49,560 nucleotides of DNA from Candidatus Parabeggiatoa sp. nov. 2 (GCA_002085445.1 NBMI01000120.1:1-49560), one strand, 5' to 3'; shown: positions 8,683 to 18,038, counted from the first letter of the stretch. Numbers and translations are program-made. Notes: generated by a model from the letters alone, not told the origin.

Positions 8683-9522
8683 ATGTTTAATCCCACTGAA
8701 TTAGTCATTGATGGCTTTGTCGAACAACTCCAAATGGCTTATCGCCGTAATTATGGTGATTTAGAAGCCTCGAACAGCGACATTATTGCTTGGGCTGGGC
8801 GTATGGCCTTGGAACATTTCGCCAACAGCGATGCACTTTACCACAATATGGAACACACGATTATGGTAACCTTAGTCGGACAGGAAATCCTCAGAGGCAA
8901 ACACCTCCGTGAAGGGGGTGTATCACACCGAGATTGGCTTAATTTTATCATCTCTCTGCTTTGTCACGACATAGGCCATCTGCGTGGGATTTGCAGTGAT
9001 GACCGTGATGGTCGCTACACCACGGGGATCAAAAATGAGAGAGTGACTTTACCTGAAAGTGCAACGGATGCCTCGATGTCACCCTATCATGTTGACCGTG
9101 GCAAACTCTTTATCCGCGAGCGTTTTGGGGGCAATCGGGTTATTGATGCCGAGGTGATTGCCGCCAATATTGAATTAACCCGCTTTCCCGTCCCCGATGA
9201 CAGTGACCATCAAAACACTTCTTCTTATCAGGGTTTGGTGCGAGCCGCTGATTTGATCGGACAACTGGCCGATCCGCACTATCTTCGCAAACTCCCCGCG
9301 CTGTTTTACGAATTTCAAGAAACCGGCGTTTCAGAACAACTCGGCTATCGTTCCCCGTTTGATTTACGCATTAATTATCCGTCATTTTACTGGGGCATTG
9401 TTAGTCGCTATATTCAACACGCCTTACATTATCTGCGCGTCACCCAAGAGGGCAAACAATGGATTGCCAATTTATACTCACATCTGTTTGCCTCAGAACA
9501 TAAAGAATTTAACAATCTTTAA
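8683..9522 (+). CDS. HD-domain metal-dependent phosphohydrolase
   Basis: 279-aa protein of the HD superfamily, enzymes that cleave phosphoester bonds using a His/Asp metal centre. Likely ligands: H58 in YHNMEHT, H95-D96 in LLCHDIGH and D190 in RAADLIGQ, with H136 as a possible extra. The layout is like a family common in cyanobacteria and other filamentous bacteria, annotated as Npun_R2479-type HD hydrolases; this is from recall. There is no GGDEF, receiver or membrane part, and the substrate (nucleotide, cyclic nucleotide or other) cannot be told. It is followed after about 570 bp by a c-di-GMP protein on the same strand, so a signalling role is possible but not shown. No strong ribosome-binding site is seen at the ATG. 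Confidence 0.85.
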   Translation: MFNPTELVIDGFVEQLQMAYRRNYGDLEASNSDIIAWAGRMALEHFANSDALYHNMEHTIMVTLVGQEILRGKHLREGGVSHRDWLNFIISLLCHDIGHLRGICSDDRDGRYTTGIKNERVTLPESATDASMSPYHVDRGKLFIRERFGGNRVIDAEVIAANIELTRFPVPDDSDHQNTSSYQGLVRAADLIGQLADPHYLRKLPALFYEFQETGVSEQLGYRSPFDLRINYPSFYWGIVSRYIQHALHYLRVTQEGKQWIANLYSHLFASEHKEFNNL

Positions 9523-9614
9523 AGCACACAATCGTAGCAAAGGAGTTTGGGAGGAAAGGGAATGCGAATTAACAGTTCACGATCAAATTATACTTGGCAC
9601 GGTTACAATTTAAA

Positions 9615-9720
9615 CTTTCCCCTCACCCTCGCCCTCTCGCCGCCAATGGGGAGAGGGAATGCGCCCTCCGGCTATGAGTCATAGTGAGGGCTTAGAGGAA
9701 GGGGTGAGGGTGAAACCGGC
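9615..9720. repeat. CCCTCACCCT/AGGGTGAGGG palindromic element
   Basis: Imperfect inverted repeat of G/C-rich blocks (TCCCCTCACCCTC ... GGGGTGAGGGTGA) with CTCTCGCC and GGGGAGAGGG inside. Related GAGAGGG blocks occur inside the FAD-oxidoreductase gene at 14846-14886. An 8-bp unit (GTTCACAA) is repeated four times at 9939-9975. The rest of 9523-10094 shows nothing supportable. Confidence 0.75.
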
Positions 9721-10094
9721 CAAATTCCAACCGTTTGCAGTATAACTCAGCCGACACGGATTTCGTCACTAAAGTTCATTTGTAATGAACATTTTTAATG
9801 GATCATAATGATCATTGGGAGTCTACTGAAAACGCCGGAGAACTTTTGGGCATTCAGTATTTTCAATGACTTACATAGCCAAACAAAAATCAATGACTGA
9901 CAGACTTTTCCTTATTTTTCATGAGTTTAGGAGTTTGGGAGTTCACAAGTTCACAAGTTCACAAGTTCACAAGTTCAATATCTTGAGGAAAGAACGCCTT
10001 TTTAGCGGTTCAACTGACATCTGGCATCAAAGACTTACGTCATTACCCAAATTTTCAGGTATGATTCTCTAAAAAGCATAGCCTGCCGCTTATC

Positions 10095-13000
10095 ATGCCT
10101 AATAAAACACCTATAAAAAAAACGTATATTTCGTTGTTTTTAGTTGCAGTCATTGGTTTAGGCTTATCTTTGACGGCGCATCAATATATCAAACAATGGG
10201 AACATAACAACGCTATCGAAGCTTTGACAAAAGAAGCCGATGAACATGTGCGTGTGTTACGTCAAACGTTTATCACCTTTGGCAATATTTTAACATCTCT
10301 GCGTGGCCTACATCATGTACATCACCCCATTAAAGACCAACGTCAAGCCGTAGAAGCCGAGGCCGATGCCTCTGGTATCCGCAATTTTAGTTTTTGGGAA
10401 TGGTCGCCAAACGGAAATAAGCGGACAGCGGCTCAACGAGAAGTTTACTATCCGGTCTTATTTACCGAACCTCAGAATCTTAATGCCAAAATGTTGGGCT
10501 ATGATGTGGGATCAGATAAAACCTTGAAAACGGCTTTAGAAAAGGCTCGCGACCTTGGACAGTTGACTACCAGCGGGGCGGTTTACGTTCAAACCGATAC
10601 AGATTTTGCCCTTGGTTTTTACGTGTTTCTGCCGATCTATAAGAGCAAGACCGCTCCCGTCACGTTGGCCGAGCGACGACATGAATTGGTTGGGTTTGCC
10701 GCCGGCGTGTTTTTATTCGACCAGTTGGTAGAAAGGGTTTTGCGCTTGCCTAAACTAAGAACCGAAGTCTTTTTGGTTATCATCGACGATACACCGCCGG
10801 CCCAGACACAAGAATTGTATGCCCCCCCATGGTATAGTGATGCGGTACGCGCAAATTCGGTCATGTTATGGTGGACTTCGTTGGAATTCGGAGGGCGACA
10901 GTGGCGTATCGTGTTTTATAAAAGCTCTAATGAGTCGCTTTTTAAAACGTGGTATGCGTGGATGGTACTGGGCATTGGGTTATTGTTTACCTTGGGTTTA
11001 CTGCGCTATATGTATATTATCCTTACCCATGCCCAATGGGCCGAAGGACTGGTAGCCAAACGCACCGACAGTCTGATTCGAGCGAATCAGGCCTTAAACA
11101 AAGAAATCCGCGCCCGTGAGCAGATGACAGTGGCATTAGAAGCGAGCCGACAACGTTTCCAAGCCATTTTCAATGAGGCCGCCATTGGTATCGCGCAAAT
11201 TGACCTAAACGACAGAATCTTGGACACCAATATAGCGTTACAAACCTTGCTCAGATACCGTGAAGAAGAATTGCAAGATAAGTTTTTGAAAATTTTGGCA
11301 CATCCAGACGATGCTGACATTGACCAATGGATGAATGAAAAAATGTTAGCGGGAAAATATGACACCTATCGGGTAGGCAAACGCTATATCTGCAAAAACG
11401 GCGCGATTGTGTGGACCAATCAAAGTAGTTCAATTGTCCGCGACACCACCCAGCCCTTCATCATCAGCATGATTGAAGATATCACCGAGCGCAAACTGGC
11501 CGAAGAAGCACGATGGGAGGCCGAAAAAAAATATCGTGAAATCTTTGAAAATGCCATAGAAGGTATTTTTCAATGTACGCCGACGGGTCGTTATTTAAGC
11601 GTCAATCCGGCCTTTGTCCGCATGCTTGGTTATGAGTCAGCTGAACAAATCTATAATGAAATTACGGATATTGGACAACAAGTGTACGTTAATCCCCAGC
11701 GGCGTATTGAATTCATTAATTTGCTCAATAGCCATTCTAACGTACAAGACTTTGAATACCAAGCACGTTGTCGAGATGGACGAGTGATTTGGGTCAATGA
11801 AACAGTGCGGGTTGTGCGTGATAACAACGGGCAAATCCACTATTACGAAGGCATCGTTGAAGATGTTACGGAGCGCAAACAGGCCGAGGTAAAACTGCGT
11901 CATGATGCCACACATGATCAACTCACCCGGCTATTAAACCGGGCCGCCTTCACGGCCCTCTTGACAAAGGCACTCACCCGCCTACACAAGGCTCGGGCCG
12001 AATCCCCCTCCCAACGGAAAAGGGACGAGGAACCGGCGGAAAATCACATGGAAAACGGCCCTTTTTCGATCTCCTTTCCCCTTGAATTCGCCGTGCTATT
12101 TGTCGATTTAGACCGCTTTAAAATCGTCAACGACAGTATGGGACACTTGGTAGGCGATCAACTACTCACAGAAATTGGCCGTCGCTTGGACAGCGATGCG
12201 TGTGAAAATGATGTCGTGGCACGATTTGGCGGCGATGAATTTGCCTTAATGTTGGAAAACCTCCCCGATTTATCTACCCTTTATCAGCGTATTGAATGTA
12301 TTCAACAGCAACTCAGTCGGCCTTATACTTTAAAAAACGAAACCTTTAATACCACGGCGAGTATTGGAATTGCACCAAGCAAGTCAAAATACAACAGTGC
12401 GGATGAAATTTTACGTGATGCCGATACGGCGATGTACGAAGCCAAAAAACAAGGACGGGGAAAATCAGTGATTTTCCAGCCCGATATGCACATTGACGTC
12501 GTCAATAAGCTACGGATGGAAAGGGATTTACGCAAGGCCTTGGAACGGGAAGAATTTCGTCTCCACTATCAACCAATTATTTCGCTGGAAACGCGCCAAA
12601 CAGTGGGTTTAGAAGCCTTGGTGCGTTGGCAACATCCCAAGCAGGGGATGATTCGTCCGGACTTATTTATTCCGTTGGCGGAAGAGTCTGGTTTAATCAA
12701 GGAGTTAGGATTATGGGTTTTTGAAACGGCCTGTTTTCAGTTGCGCCGCTGGCAAACCCAATTCGCACAGTATGCCGAGTTAGGCATGAATATCAATGTG
12801 TCGCCCATCCAACTCAAGCAACCCGATTTATTCAATAAAATCAAAGACATTATTGAAAAAACAGGCATCAAAGGATCAACGTGCCGCGTAGAAATCACAG
12901 AAGGTGCCATGATGCAAGATCCGGAAGCGGCGCTCACGGTGTTGAATGATTTAAAAAGTTTAGAAATACTCTTGTACATTGATGATTTTGGGACGGGTTA

Positions 13001-13307
13001 TTCATCCTTGAGTTATTTGCAAAAATTTCCCATTGATGCCCTTAAAATTGATAAAAGCTTTATTATGAAAATTGATAGCACTGGTAAATCGGCACAAATT
13101 GCCCACGCCATCATCGCCTTGGGTGAAGCGTTTGATTTAAGAGTGGTTGCGGAGGGGGTAGAAAACGATTTTCAAGTTTCTATGCTAAAAGCGGCACACT
13201 GTCATCATGTGCAAGGCTATTTCTTCTCCCGCCCCAAAGACTCGCAATCCATAGAAGAATATCTGAGCTTGGAAGCAACCAAAGTGGCGCAGACTTCCAT
13301 TCATTAA
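10095..13307 (+). CDS. CHASE-PAS-PAS-GGDEF-EAL cyclic-di-GMP protein
   Basis: 1070-aa inner-membrane sensor that makes and/or breaks cyclic di-GMP. Order: TM helix 1 (about 9-28), periplasmic CHASE sensor (about 75-230, with the family's YYPVLFTEP and LGYDVGSD motifs), TM helix 2 (about 287-310), two PAS/PAC units (about 350-470 and 480-595), GGDEF domain with intact GGDEF at 712-716, and EAL domain starting near 809 with EAL at 840-842 and DDFGTGYSSL downstream. Both catalytic signatures look intact. The product-inhibition site RxxD before GGDEF reads CEND, so its Arg is lost. Between HDQLTRLLNR and the first GGDEF strand there is an extra segment of about 30 residues (634-665) that looks repeat-derived. 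It stands alone, with repeats on both sides. No clear ribosome-binding site. Confidence 0.95.
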   Translation: MPNKTPIKKTYISLFLVAVIGLGLSLTAHQYIKQWEHNNAIEALTKEADEHVRVLRQTFITFGNILTSLRGLHHVHHPIKDQRQAVEAEADASGIRNFSFWEWSPNGNKRTAAQREVYYPVLFTEPQNLNAKMLGYDVGSDKTLKTALEKARDLGQLTTSGAVYVQTDTDFALGFYVFLPIYKSKTAPVTLAERRHELVGFAAGVFLFDQLVERVLRLPKLRTEVFLVIIDDTPPAQTQELYAPPWYSDAVRANSVMLWWTSLEFGGRQWRIVFYKSSNESLFKTWYAWMVLGIGLLFTLGLLRYMYIILTHAQWAEGLVAKRTDSLIRANQALNKEIRAREQMTVALEASRQRFQAIFNEAAIGIAQIDLNDRILDTNIALQTLLRYREEELQDKFLKILAHPDDADIDQWMNEKMLAGKYDTYRVGKRYICKNGAIVWTNQSSSIVRDTTQPFIISMIEDITERKLAEEARWEAEKKYREIFENAIEGIFQCTPTGRYLSVNPAFVRMLGYESAEQIYNEITDIGQQVYVNPQRRIEFINLLNSHSNVQDFEYQARCRDGRVIWVNETVRVVRDNNGQIHYYEGIVEDVTERKQAEVKLRHDATHDQLTRLLNRAAFTALLTKALTRLHKARAESPSQRKRDEEPAENHMENGPFSISFPLEFAVLFVDLDRFKIVNDSMGHLVGDQLLTEIGRRLDSDACENDVVARFGGDEFALMLENLPDLSTLYQRIECIQQQLSRPYTLKNETFNTTASIGIAPSKSKYNSADEILRDADTAMYEAKKQGRGKSVIFQPDMHIDVVNKLRMERDLRKALEREEFRLHYQPIISLETRQTVGLEALVRWQHPKQGMIRPDLFIPLAEESGLIKELGLWVFETACFQLRRWQTQFAQYAELGMNINVSPIQLKQPDLFNKIKDIIEKTGIKGSTCRVEITEGAMMQDPEAALTVLNDLKSLEILLYIDDFGTGYSSLSYLQKFPIDALKIDKSFIMKIDSTGKSAQIAHAIIALGEAFDLRVVAEGVENDFQVSMLKAAHCHHVQGYFFSRPKDSQSIEEYLSLEATKVAQTSIH

Positions 13308-13311
13308 TAAT

Positions 13312-13358
13312 TGGTAATGGGTAATGGGTAATGGGTAATTGGTGGTAATTGGTAATGG
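13312..13358. repeat. Heptamer array GGGTAAT
   Basis: Period-7 units GGGTAAT/TGGTAAT directly after the stop of the GGDEF-EAL gene. Confidence 0.85.
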
Positions 13359-13359
13359 A

Positions 13360-13466
13360 TATACGGAACGTACTTCAAATCCGTGAAAATGACATCAAAC
13401 CCAGCTTATAAAATTATTAGTAAAATTATCCACTTATAATGAATCTCTTCATTTTTCATTAGTATA
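13360..13466 (+). repeat. TATACGGAACG dispersed element, copy B
   Basis: Full copy: starts TATACGGAACGTACTTCAAA, ends CATTTTTCATTAGTATA. It has fewer CATTTTT units than copies A and F. Confidence 0.88.
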
Positions 13467-13507
13467 AGGTGCTGAAAAAATAGACTTAGCACCGCTAAAA
13501 GTATTGA

Positions 13508-13946
13508 TTACACACCCCTAACCCCTTCGATCCGGGGAATTAGCGCGGTTTAACTCACATCGATAGAGGGATGTGTAAAAATTATTCCCGTGGGGTGCTT
13601 TCCGATTGAACGTTAAGAATTTCTCACTTGAAGTTACCCTTCAATAAGGGAATGCGCCCATTCCCGTGCTAAGTATACTGATCTGATTAATCCGATTACC
13701 AATTATAGTTATCGGCCGATAAATTTGATGATTTTAAAAATCAGATTTTTAAAAAAAATCGGATTTTTAGCCAAACTTCTGGGCAACTATACCAATTACC
13801 AATTCGCGGCAAAAGTTATTTTGCCGCGGAACAAATTACCAACCCCCAATGACTAACGATTCAACTCTAAACTATTAAACTTCTCACTGAAAACAGATCA
13901 CTGTTCACTGAAAACACTGAAAACTGATAACTGATCACTGAAAATG
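13508..13946. repeat. Mixed repeats before FAD oxidoreductase
   Basis: Contains a CACACCCC-type element with TCACATCGATAGAGGG (13510-13575), a palindrome around AAATCAGATTTTT/AAAAATCGGATTT (13735-13780), and a period-7 array of CTGAAAA, GATCACT and GATAACT units (13884-13946) ending about 10 bp before the next start codon. No gene. Confidence 0.75.
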
Positions 13947-13955
13947 GCTTAACTT

Positions 13956-16900
13956 ATGTCGGATTTTAAACTTAACTTTCACGGTTTTACCTTTGCAGAG
14001 CTTTTTCAAGCCGATACGCTCAACGCCCTCGATCAACAATATCTCACCCACCTGCATCGTCATAACCCCTCACTACATGCCGAGTTACTGGCTTATCGCA
14101 CCCAAAGTCAAACTTTTACACCGGTACAAATCAGCGAATTATTGCTGGCTTGTGCCAAGATACTTGAAGAATTTATTGCTGACTTGTTCAGCCTCCACGA
14201 AGCCTTAGAAGCGTCACGCCAGCAAACCCGCCAGCATGATCCCATCTTTGAATTTAAAAAATGGTTTGTGCTGCGCCGTGCCCGGCGGCGCTTGAGTCAA
14301 AAAGAACCGCGTCGGCAAAAGTACAGCGAAGCGAAACTTTTGCCGACGCCAGAGAGTTTTGCCGAACTGGAGGCTTGGCTCAGTTATCAGTTAGAAGGAT
14401 TCAGTTCGAGGCTTTTTGAAGAAAAACTTGAGTCTCTAAATCAGCTATCAGATGATGATAAAGCGGATCGAGAATTAGCCGTTGCTTTGCTCGCAAAACA
14501 CTATCTTGCCAACAAGGACGCACACGCCGACGAAATTGAAAAACTTACTCGCTGGTGTATTCGCGCTTTAACTACGCCAGAGGGAAAAGCCGCCGTGCGC
14601 GATTGGGTCAGTTTTCGCTTACCACAACGAGTTGATCACGCCAATTTAGTTCCCACCGTGCCGGTGCCAAACGACATCGCCGGGCGATTAGAAGGCCCCT
14701 ACAACACCCGCCGTCAGCGCACTGGCTTTAAATTGACTGATTCGCGGATGTCGGCCCGACAGGTGCAAAGCGAAATAAACTATTGTATTTATTGCCATGA
14801 TCATAATGGCGATTTTTGTTCCAAAGGTTTTCAAGAGAAAAAACGCTCTCACCCTCTGGGAGAGGGCCGGGGAGAGGGAGAGGGCCAATTTAAAGCCGAT
14901 CCACTAGGCAACACTCTCACCGGCTGCCCCTTGGATGAAAAAATCTCCGAAATGCACCTCCTCAAGCGCGAGGCCTACACCATTGCCGCGTTGGCGATGG
15001 TGATGATAGATAATCATAACTGCCCCGTTACCGGCCATCGTATTTGCAACGATTGCATGAAGGCTTGCATTTATCAAAAACAAGACCCCGTTAACATTCC
15101 ACAAATTGAAACTCGCGTATTGACGGATGTGCTGGAATTACCTTGGGGCGTGGAAATTTATGATTTACTGACTCGTTGGAATCCGCTACGGCAACGTCAA
15201 TATGTGCCGAAACCTTATAACGGTTTAAAAGTCTTGATTGCCGGCATGGGGCCGGCCGGTTTTACCTTAGCGCACCATCTGCTTATGGAAGGCTTTGCCG
15301 TCGTTGGCATTGATGGCCTTAAAATCGAACCGCTGCCGGAACAATTTCTTAAGAAGCCCATTAGGGATTATGCCAGTGGTTTAAAAGAAGAACTCGATGA
15401 GCGCATCATGGCAGGATTTGGCGGCGTTGCCGAATATGGCATTACCGTCCGTTGGGATAAAAACTTTCTTAAACTGATTTATCTGAGCCTCTCACGCCGC
15501 CCCTACTTTCAAGTTTATGGCGCTATCCGCTTTGGGGGCACGATTACCGTAGAAGATGCTTGGGAATTAGGCTTTGATCATGTTGCTATTGCCGTTGGTG
15601 CCGGCTTGCCGCAAGCCTTGCCCATTCCGGGCAGTCTCGCCCCCGGAATGCGCCAAGCGGCTGATTTTCTTATGTCTTTACAATTGACGGGGGCTGCTAA
15701 GAAAAATAGTTTAGCCAATTTACAAGTGCGCCTACCGGCCATCGTGATAGGTGGTGGGCTGACGGGCGTAGATACCGCCACCGAAGTACAAGCCTATTAT
15801 TTAGTACAAATTGAAAAACTCTTGCACCGCTACGAACAACTCGTCCGTGCTTTTGGTGAAGTGCGGGTACGTGAACAACTCGATGCGCCCTCACTCGAAA
15901 TACTCTGTGAGTTTTTAACCCATGCCAGAGAATTACGAGCGGAGCGTGAACGCGCCAAACTGGCTGGCACTGAGCCTGATATACAAAGCCTGTTGCACAA
16001 ATGGGGCGGCGTTACCGTTGTCTATCGACGCTCCATGCGCGAATCTCCGGCCTACCAACGCAATCATGAAGAAATCATTAAAGCGTTAGAAGAAGGTATT
16101 TTTTACCTTGAAGGTTTAGAACCTAAAGTAGTGCGGTTGGATAAACACGGACATGTACAATTTACCGTCTGTCAAAAACGAACCTGCGACGCTGACGGAA
16201 ATTGGCAAGCTACCGATGAACAAGTCGTGCTACCCGCCCACTCTATTTTTGTCGCCACTGGTGCCAAACCCAATGTCGCTTATGAATTTGAACACCGAGG
16301 CCATTTTCAGCGCGACGGTATTTTTCAATATCAACCCAATCACGACGTTGATGGCACATTGCAACCAACGCCAGCAGCCGAACATTGCAAAGTCTCCGAT
16401 TTTGGGCCTTTTACTTCTTATGATCAAGACAACCACCGCGTCACATTTATTGGTGATACGCACCCCGCCTTTCACGGTAGCGTTGTTAAAGCGGTGGCAT
16501 CTGGGATGCGAACTTATCCACATATTGTCAAAGCATTGAGGAAATCCCTTTTTCAAAGGGGGGAACAGACACACCCCCCTTTTAGCAAAGAGGGGCAAGG
16601 CGGGAATTCTGAAGAATATTCAGTATTTAAAGCCAAGATGCAAGACTTGCTGCAAGCGAGGATAGAAGGAGTGCAACGACACACCCCCACTGTCGTAGAA
16701 CTCAAAGTACGCGCCCCTTTGGCCGCCAAAAAATTTTGTCCCGGTCAATTTTTCCGTCTGCAAAACTTTGAAACACTGGCTCCCATTGTGAGCGGTACGC
16801 GCTTACAAACCGAAGCCTTGGCAATGCGCTGCGCTGGCATCGATCCTGATAATGGCACGATTTCTCTCATGGTACTTGAACAAGGAGCGAGTTCGCGCCT

Positions 16901-17213
16901 CTGTGCCACATTCCGCCCCGGCGAGCCCATTTCCTTAATGGGGCCCACTGGAGTACGCACCCAAATTGACGAGGGTGGCGAAACCGTGATGGTGATTGGT
17001 GGACGTTTGGGGGCCGCTGACATTCGCGCTGTAGGCCCCGCCATGCGAGCTGCGGGAAATCGTGTGTTGTATATCGCTGGCTTTCAAACGGCCGATGAAG
17101 TTTACTGTCAAGATGATTTAGAGGCTGCTGCCGATGTTATCGTCTGGATTACCGCCGGCGGAGTTCCGGTGCCAGCGCGTCGTAGATATCTTAACTCGTT
17201 ACGCCGCCGGTGA
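13956..17213 (+). CDS. Large Fe-S/FAD oxidoreductase, N-terminal part (frameshifted)
   Basis: 1085 residues in this frame. A helical N-terminal third is followed by Cys clusters CIYCHDHNGDFC and CPVTGHRICNDCMKAC, typical of the Fe-S module that feeds GltD-like flavoproteins. Then come an FAD-binding Rossmann motif GMGPAG near residue 429, an NAD(P)-binding GGGLTG near 597, and from about 905 an FNR/PyrK-like electron-transfer module. It probably passes electrons between NAD(P)H and an Fe-S or quinone partner; the reaction is unknown. The frame fails near 17,180: the expected continuation, with more Cys, is in the +1 frame. Two in-frame insertions derived from palindromic repeats are visible (about residues 295-311 and 861-885). 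Start: ATG after a heptamer array, weak ribosome-binding site. Real decay and sequencing error cannot be told apart here. Confidence 0.85.
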   Translation: MSDFKLNFHGFTFAELFQADTLNALDQQYLTHLHRHNPSLHAELLAYRTQSQTFTPVQISELLLACAKILEEFIADLFSLHEALEASRQQTRQHDPIFEFKKWFVLRRARRRLSQKEPRRQKYSEAKLLPTPESFAELEAWLSYQLEGFSSRLFEEKLESLNQLSDDDKADRELAVALLAKHYLANKDAHADEIEKLTRWCIRALTTPEGKAAVRDWVSFRLPQRVDHANLVPTVPVPNDIAGRLEGPYNTRRQRTGFKLTDSRMSARQVQSEINYCIYCHDHNGDFCSKGFQEKKRSHPLGEGRGEGEGQFKADPLGNTLTGCPLDEKISEMHLLKREAYTIAALAMVMIDNHNCPVTGHRICNDCMKACIYQKQDPVNIPQIETRVLTDVLELPWGVEIYDLLTRWNPLRQRQYVPKPYNGLKVLIAGMGPAGFTLAHHLLMEGFAVVGIDGLKIEPLPEQFLKKPIRDYASGLKEELDERIMAGFGGVAEYGITVRWDKNFLKLIYLSLSRRPYFQVYGAIRFGGTITVEDAWELGFDHVAIAVGAGLPQALPIPGSLAPGMRQAADFLMSLQLTGAAKKNSLANLQVRLPAIVIGGGLTGVDTATEVQAYYLVQIEKLLHRYEQLVRAFGEVRVREQLDAPSLEILCEFLTHARELRAERERAKLAGTEPDIQSLLHKWGGVTVVYRRSMRESPAYQRNHEEIIKALEEGIFYLEGLEPKVVRLDKHGHVQFTVCQKRTCDADGNWQATDEQVVLPAHSIFVATGAKPNVAYEFEHRGHFQRDGIFQYQPNHDVDGTLQPTPAAEHCKVSDFGPFTSYDQDNHRVTFIGDTHPAFHGSVVKAVASGMRTYPHIVKALRKSLFQRGEQTHPPFSKEGQGGNSEEYSVFKAKMQDLLQARIEGVQRHTPTVVELKVRAPLAAKKFCPGQFFRLQNFETLAPIVSGTRLQTEALAMRCAGIDPDNGTISLMVLEQGASSRLCATFRPGEPISLMGPTGVRTQIDEGGETVMVIGGRLGAADIRAVGPAMRAAGNRVLYIAGFQTADEVYCQDDLEAAADVIVWITAGGVPVPARRRYLNSLRRR
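14838..14890 (+). repeat. Palindromic repeat inserted in frame in the FAD oxidoreductase
   Basis: CTCTCACCCTCTGGGAGAGG followed by GGGGAGAGGGAGAGGGCC reads KKRSHPLGEGRGEGEGQ. It sits between the conserved CSKGF and the NTLTGCPLDEK segment. Related G/C-rich blocks lie outside genes at 9622-9720. Confidence 0.7.
16540..16612 (+). repeat. Double-hairpin repeat inserted in frame in the FAD oxidoreductase
   Basis: CCCTTTTTCAAAGGGGGG followed by CCCCCCTTTTAGCAAAGAGG. The encoded peptide SLFQRGEQTHPPFSKEGQGG is typical of translated palindromic repeats and lies between the Rossmann part and the electron-transfer module. A related pair is in gltB at 32303-32375. Confidence 0.75.
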
Positions 17214-17595
17214 ATTGTCCGACACGGCCCCCGCGATTCCCTTACAAGAAGTTACCCGCGTCTTAATCATCGGTAGTCATCGCCTTGTGCGTATGATGAA
17301 AGAAGCACGACATGGTGTTTTGCGTGACTATTTCAGTTATTCCAGTAAGTCGCCAGAATTCATCGCCTCTGTGCATGGCCCTATGCAATGTATGCTCAAA
17401 GGCGTATGCGCCCAATGTTTACAATGGCAAATTGATCCTGCAACGGGACAACGTACCAAGGCTGTGTTTGCTTGCTCTTGGCAAGACCAACCTCTTGATA
17501 TTATAGATATTGATAATTTAGATGAGCGGCTCAGCCAAAACCGTTTGCAAGAACATTTAAGTAATTTGTGGTTAGATTTAATCAGTGATCAGTGA
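17134..17595 (+). CDS. FAD oxidoreductase, C-terminal part in +1 frame
   Basis: Continuation of the preceding gene, not an independent protein. The meaningful part begins at about 17175 (VVDILTRYAAGEL) and carries a four-Cys cluster, CMLKGVCAQC plus a later C in FACSW, as in PyrK-like electron-transfer subunits that hold a 2Fe-2S centre. It ends NLWLDLISDQ. The two frames overlap by 80 bp. Fusing them suggests a +1 shift with perhaps a few codons lost at the junction (17155-17200). The final residues ISDQ and the stop codon lie inside a heptamer array that begins at 17581, so the array appears to have replaced the original end of the gene. Confidence 0.8.
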   Translation: MLSSGLPPAEFRCQRVVDILTRYAAGELSDTAPAIPLQEVTRVLIIGSHRLVRMMKEARHGVLRDYFSYSSKSPEFIASVHGPMQCMLKGVCAQCLQWQIDPATGQRTKAVFACSWQDQPLDIIDIDNLDERLSQNRLQEHLSNLWLDLISDQ

Positions 17596-17636
17596 ACAGT
17601 TATCAGTGATCAGTTCTCAGTTATCAGTGATCACTT
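17581..17636. repeat. Heptamer array overlapping a stop codon
   Basis: ATCAGTG and TTATCAG period-7 units. The stop of the upstream reading frame (17593-17595) is within it. A similar array (about 17975-18026) precedes lpxH. Confidence 0.85.
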
Positions 17637-17643
17637 CTGTGCT

Positions 17644-17733
17644 TATACGGAACGGACTTCAAATCCGTGAAAATTTTGAGTGAACCGGTCATTAAATTTA
17701 CCCCATGTAATCTATTCATTTTTCCTGAGTATA
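17644..17733 (+). repeat. TATACGGAACG dispersed element, copy C
   Basis: Shorter, more diverged copy: TATACGGAACGGACTTCAAA start, middle block changed, TTCATTTTTCCTGAGTATA end. Followed by a CACACGCC/GGGTGTGT element with TTCACATCGATAGA at 17830-17900. Confidence 0.8.
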
Positions 17734-18038
17734 GCCGTACACTACACTAAAAAACAATGACTTAGGCGCTAGTTGTCGGGTATAATTTTTTAGGGTTTTT
17801 AACCTGAGACGAGACATTTTTATTTTTTGGCACACGCCTAAATCCCCTTTGTTCGGGGACTTGCCACGGTTTTATTCACATCGATAGAAGGGTGTGTTTG
17901 GGTTTCTCTCCTCGGCAAAAGTTTTTTAAAGCAAATTTATGCTTTTGCTGATAAGTTAATTTTTCGTTGAACCTAAGCTGATAACTGAACACTGATAACT
18001 GATCACTGATAAATAACTGATTACTGAATAGAAAAATC

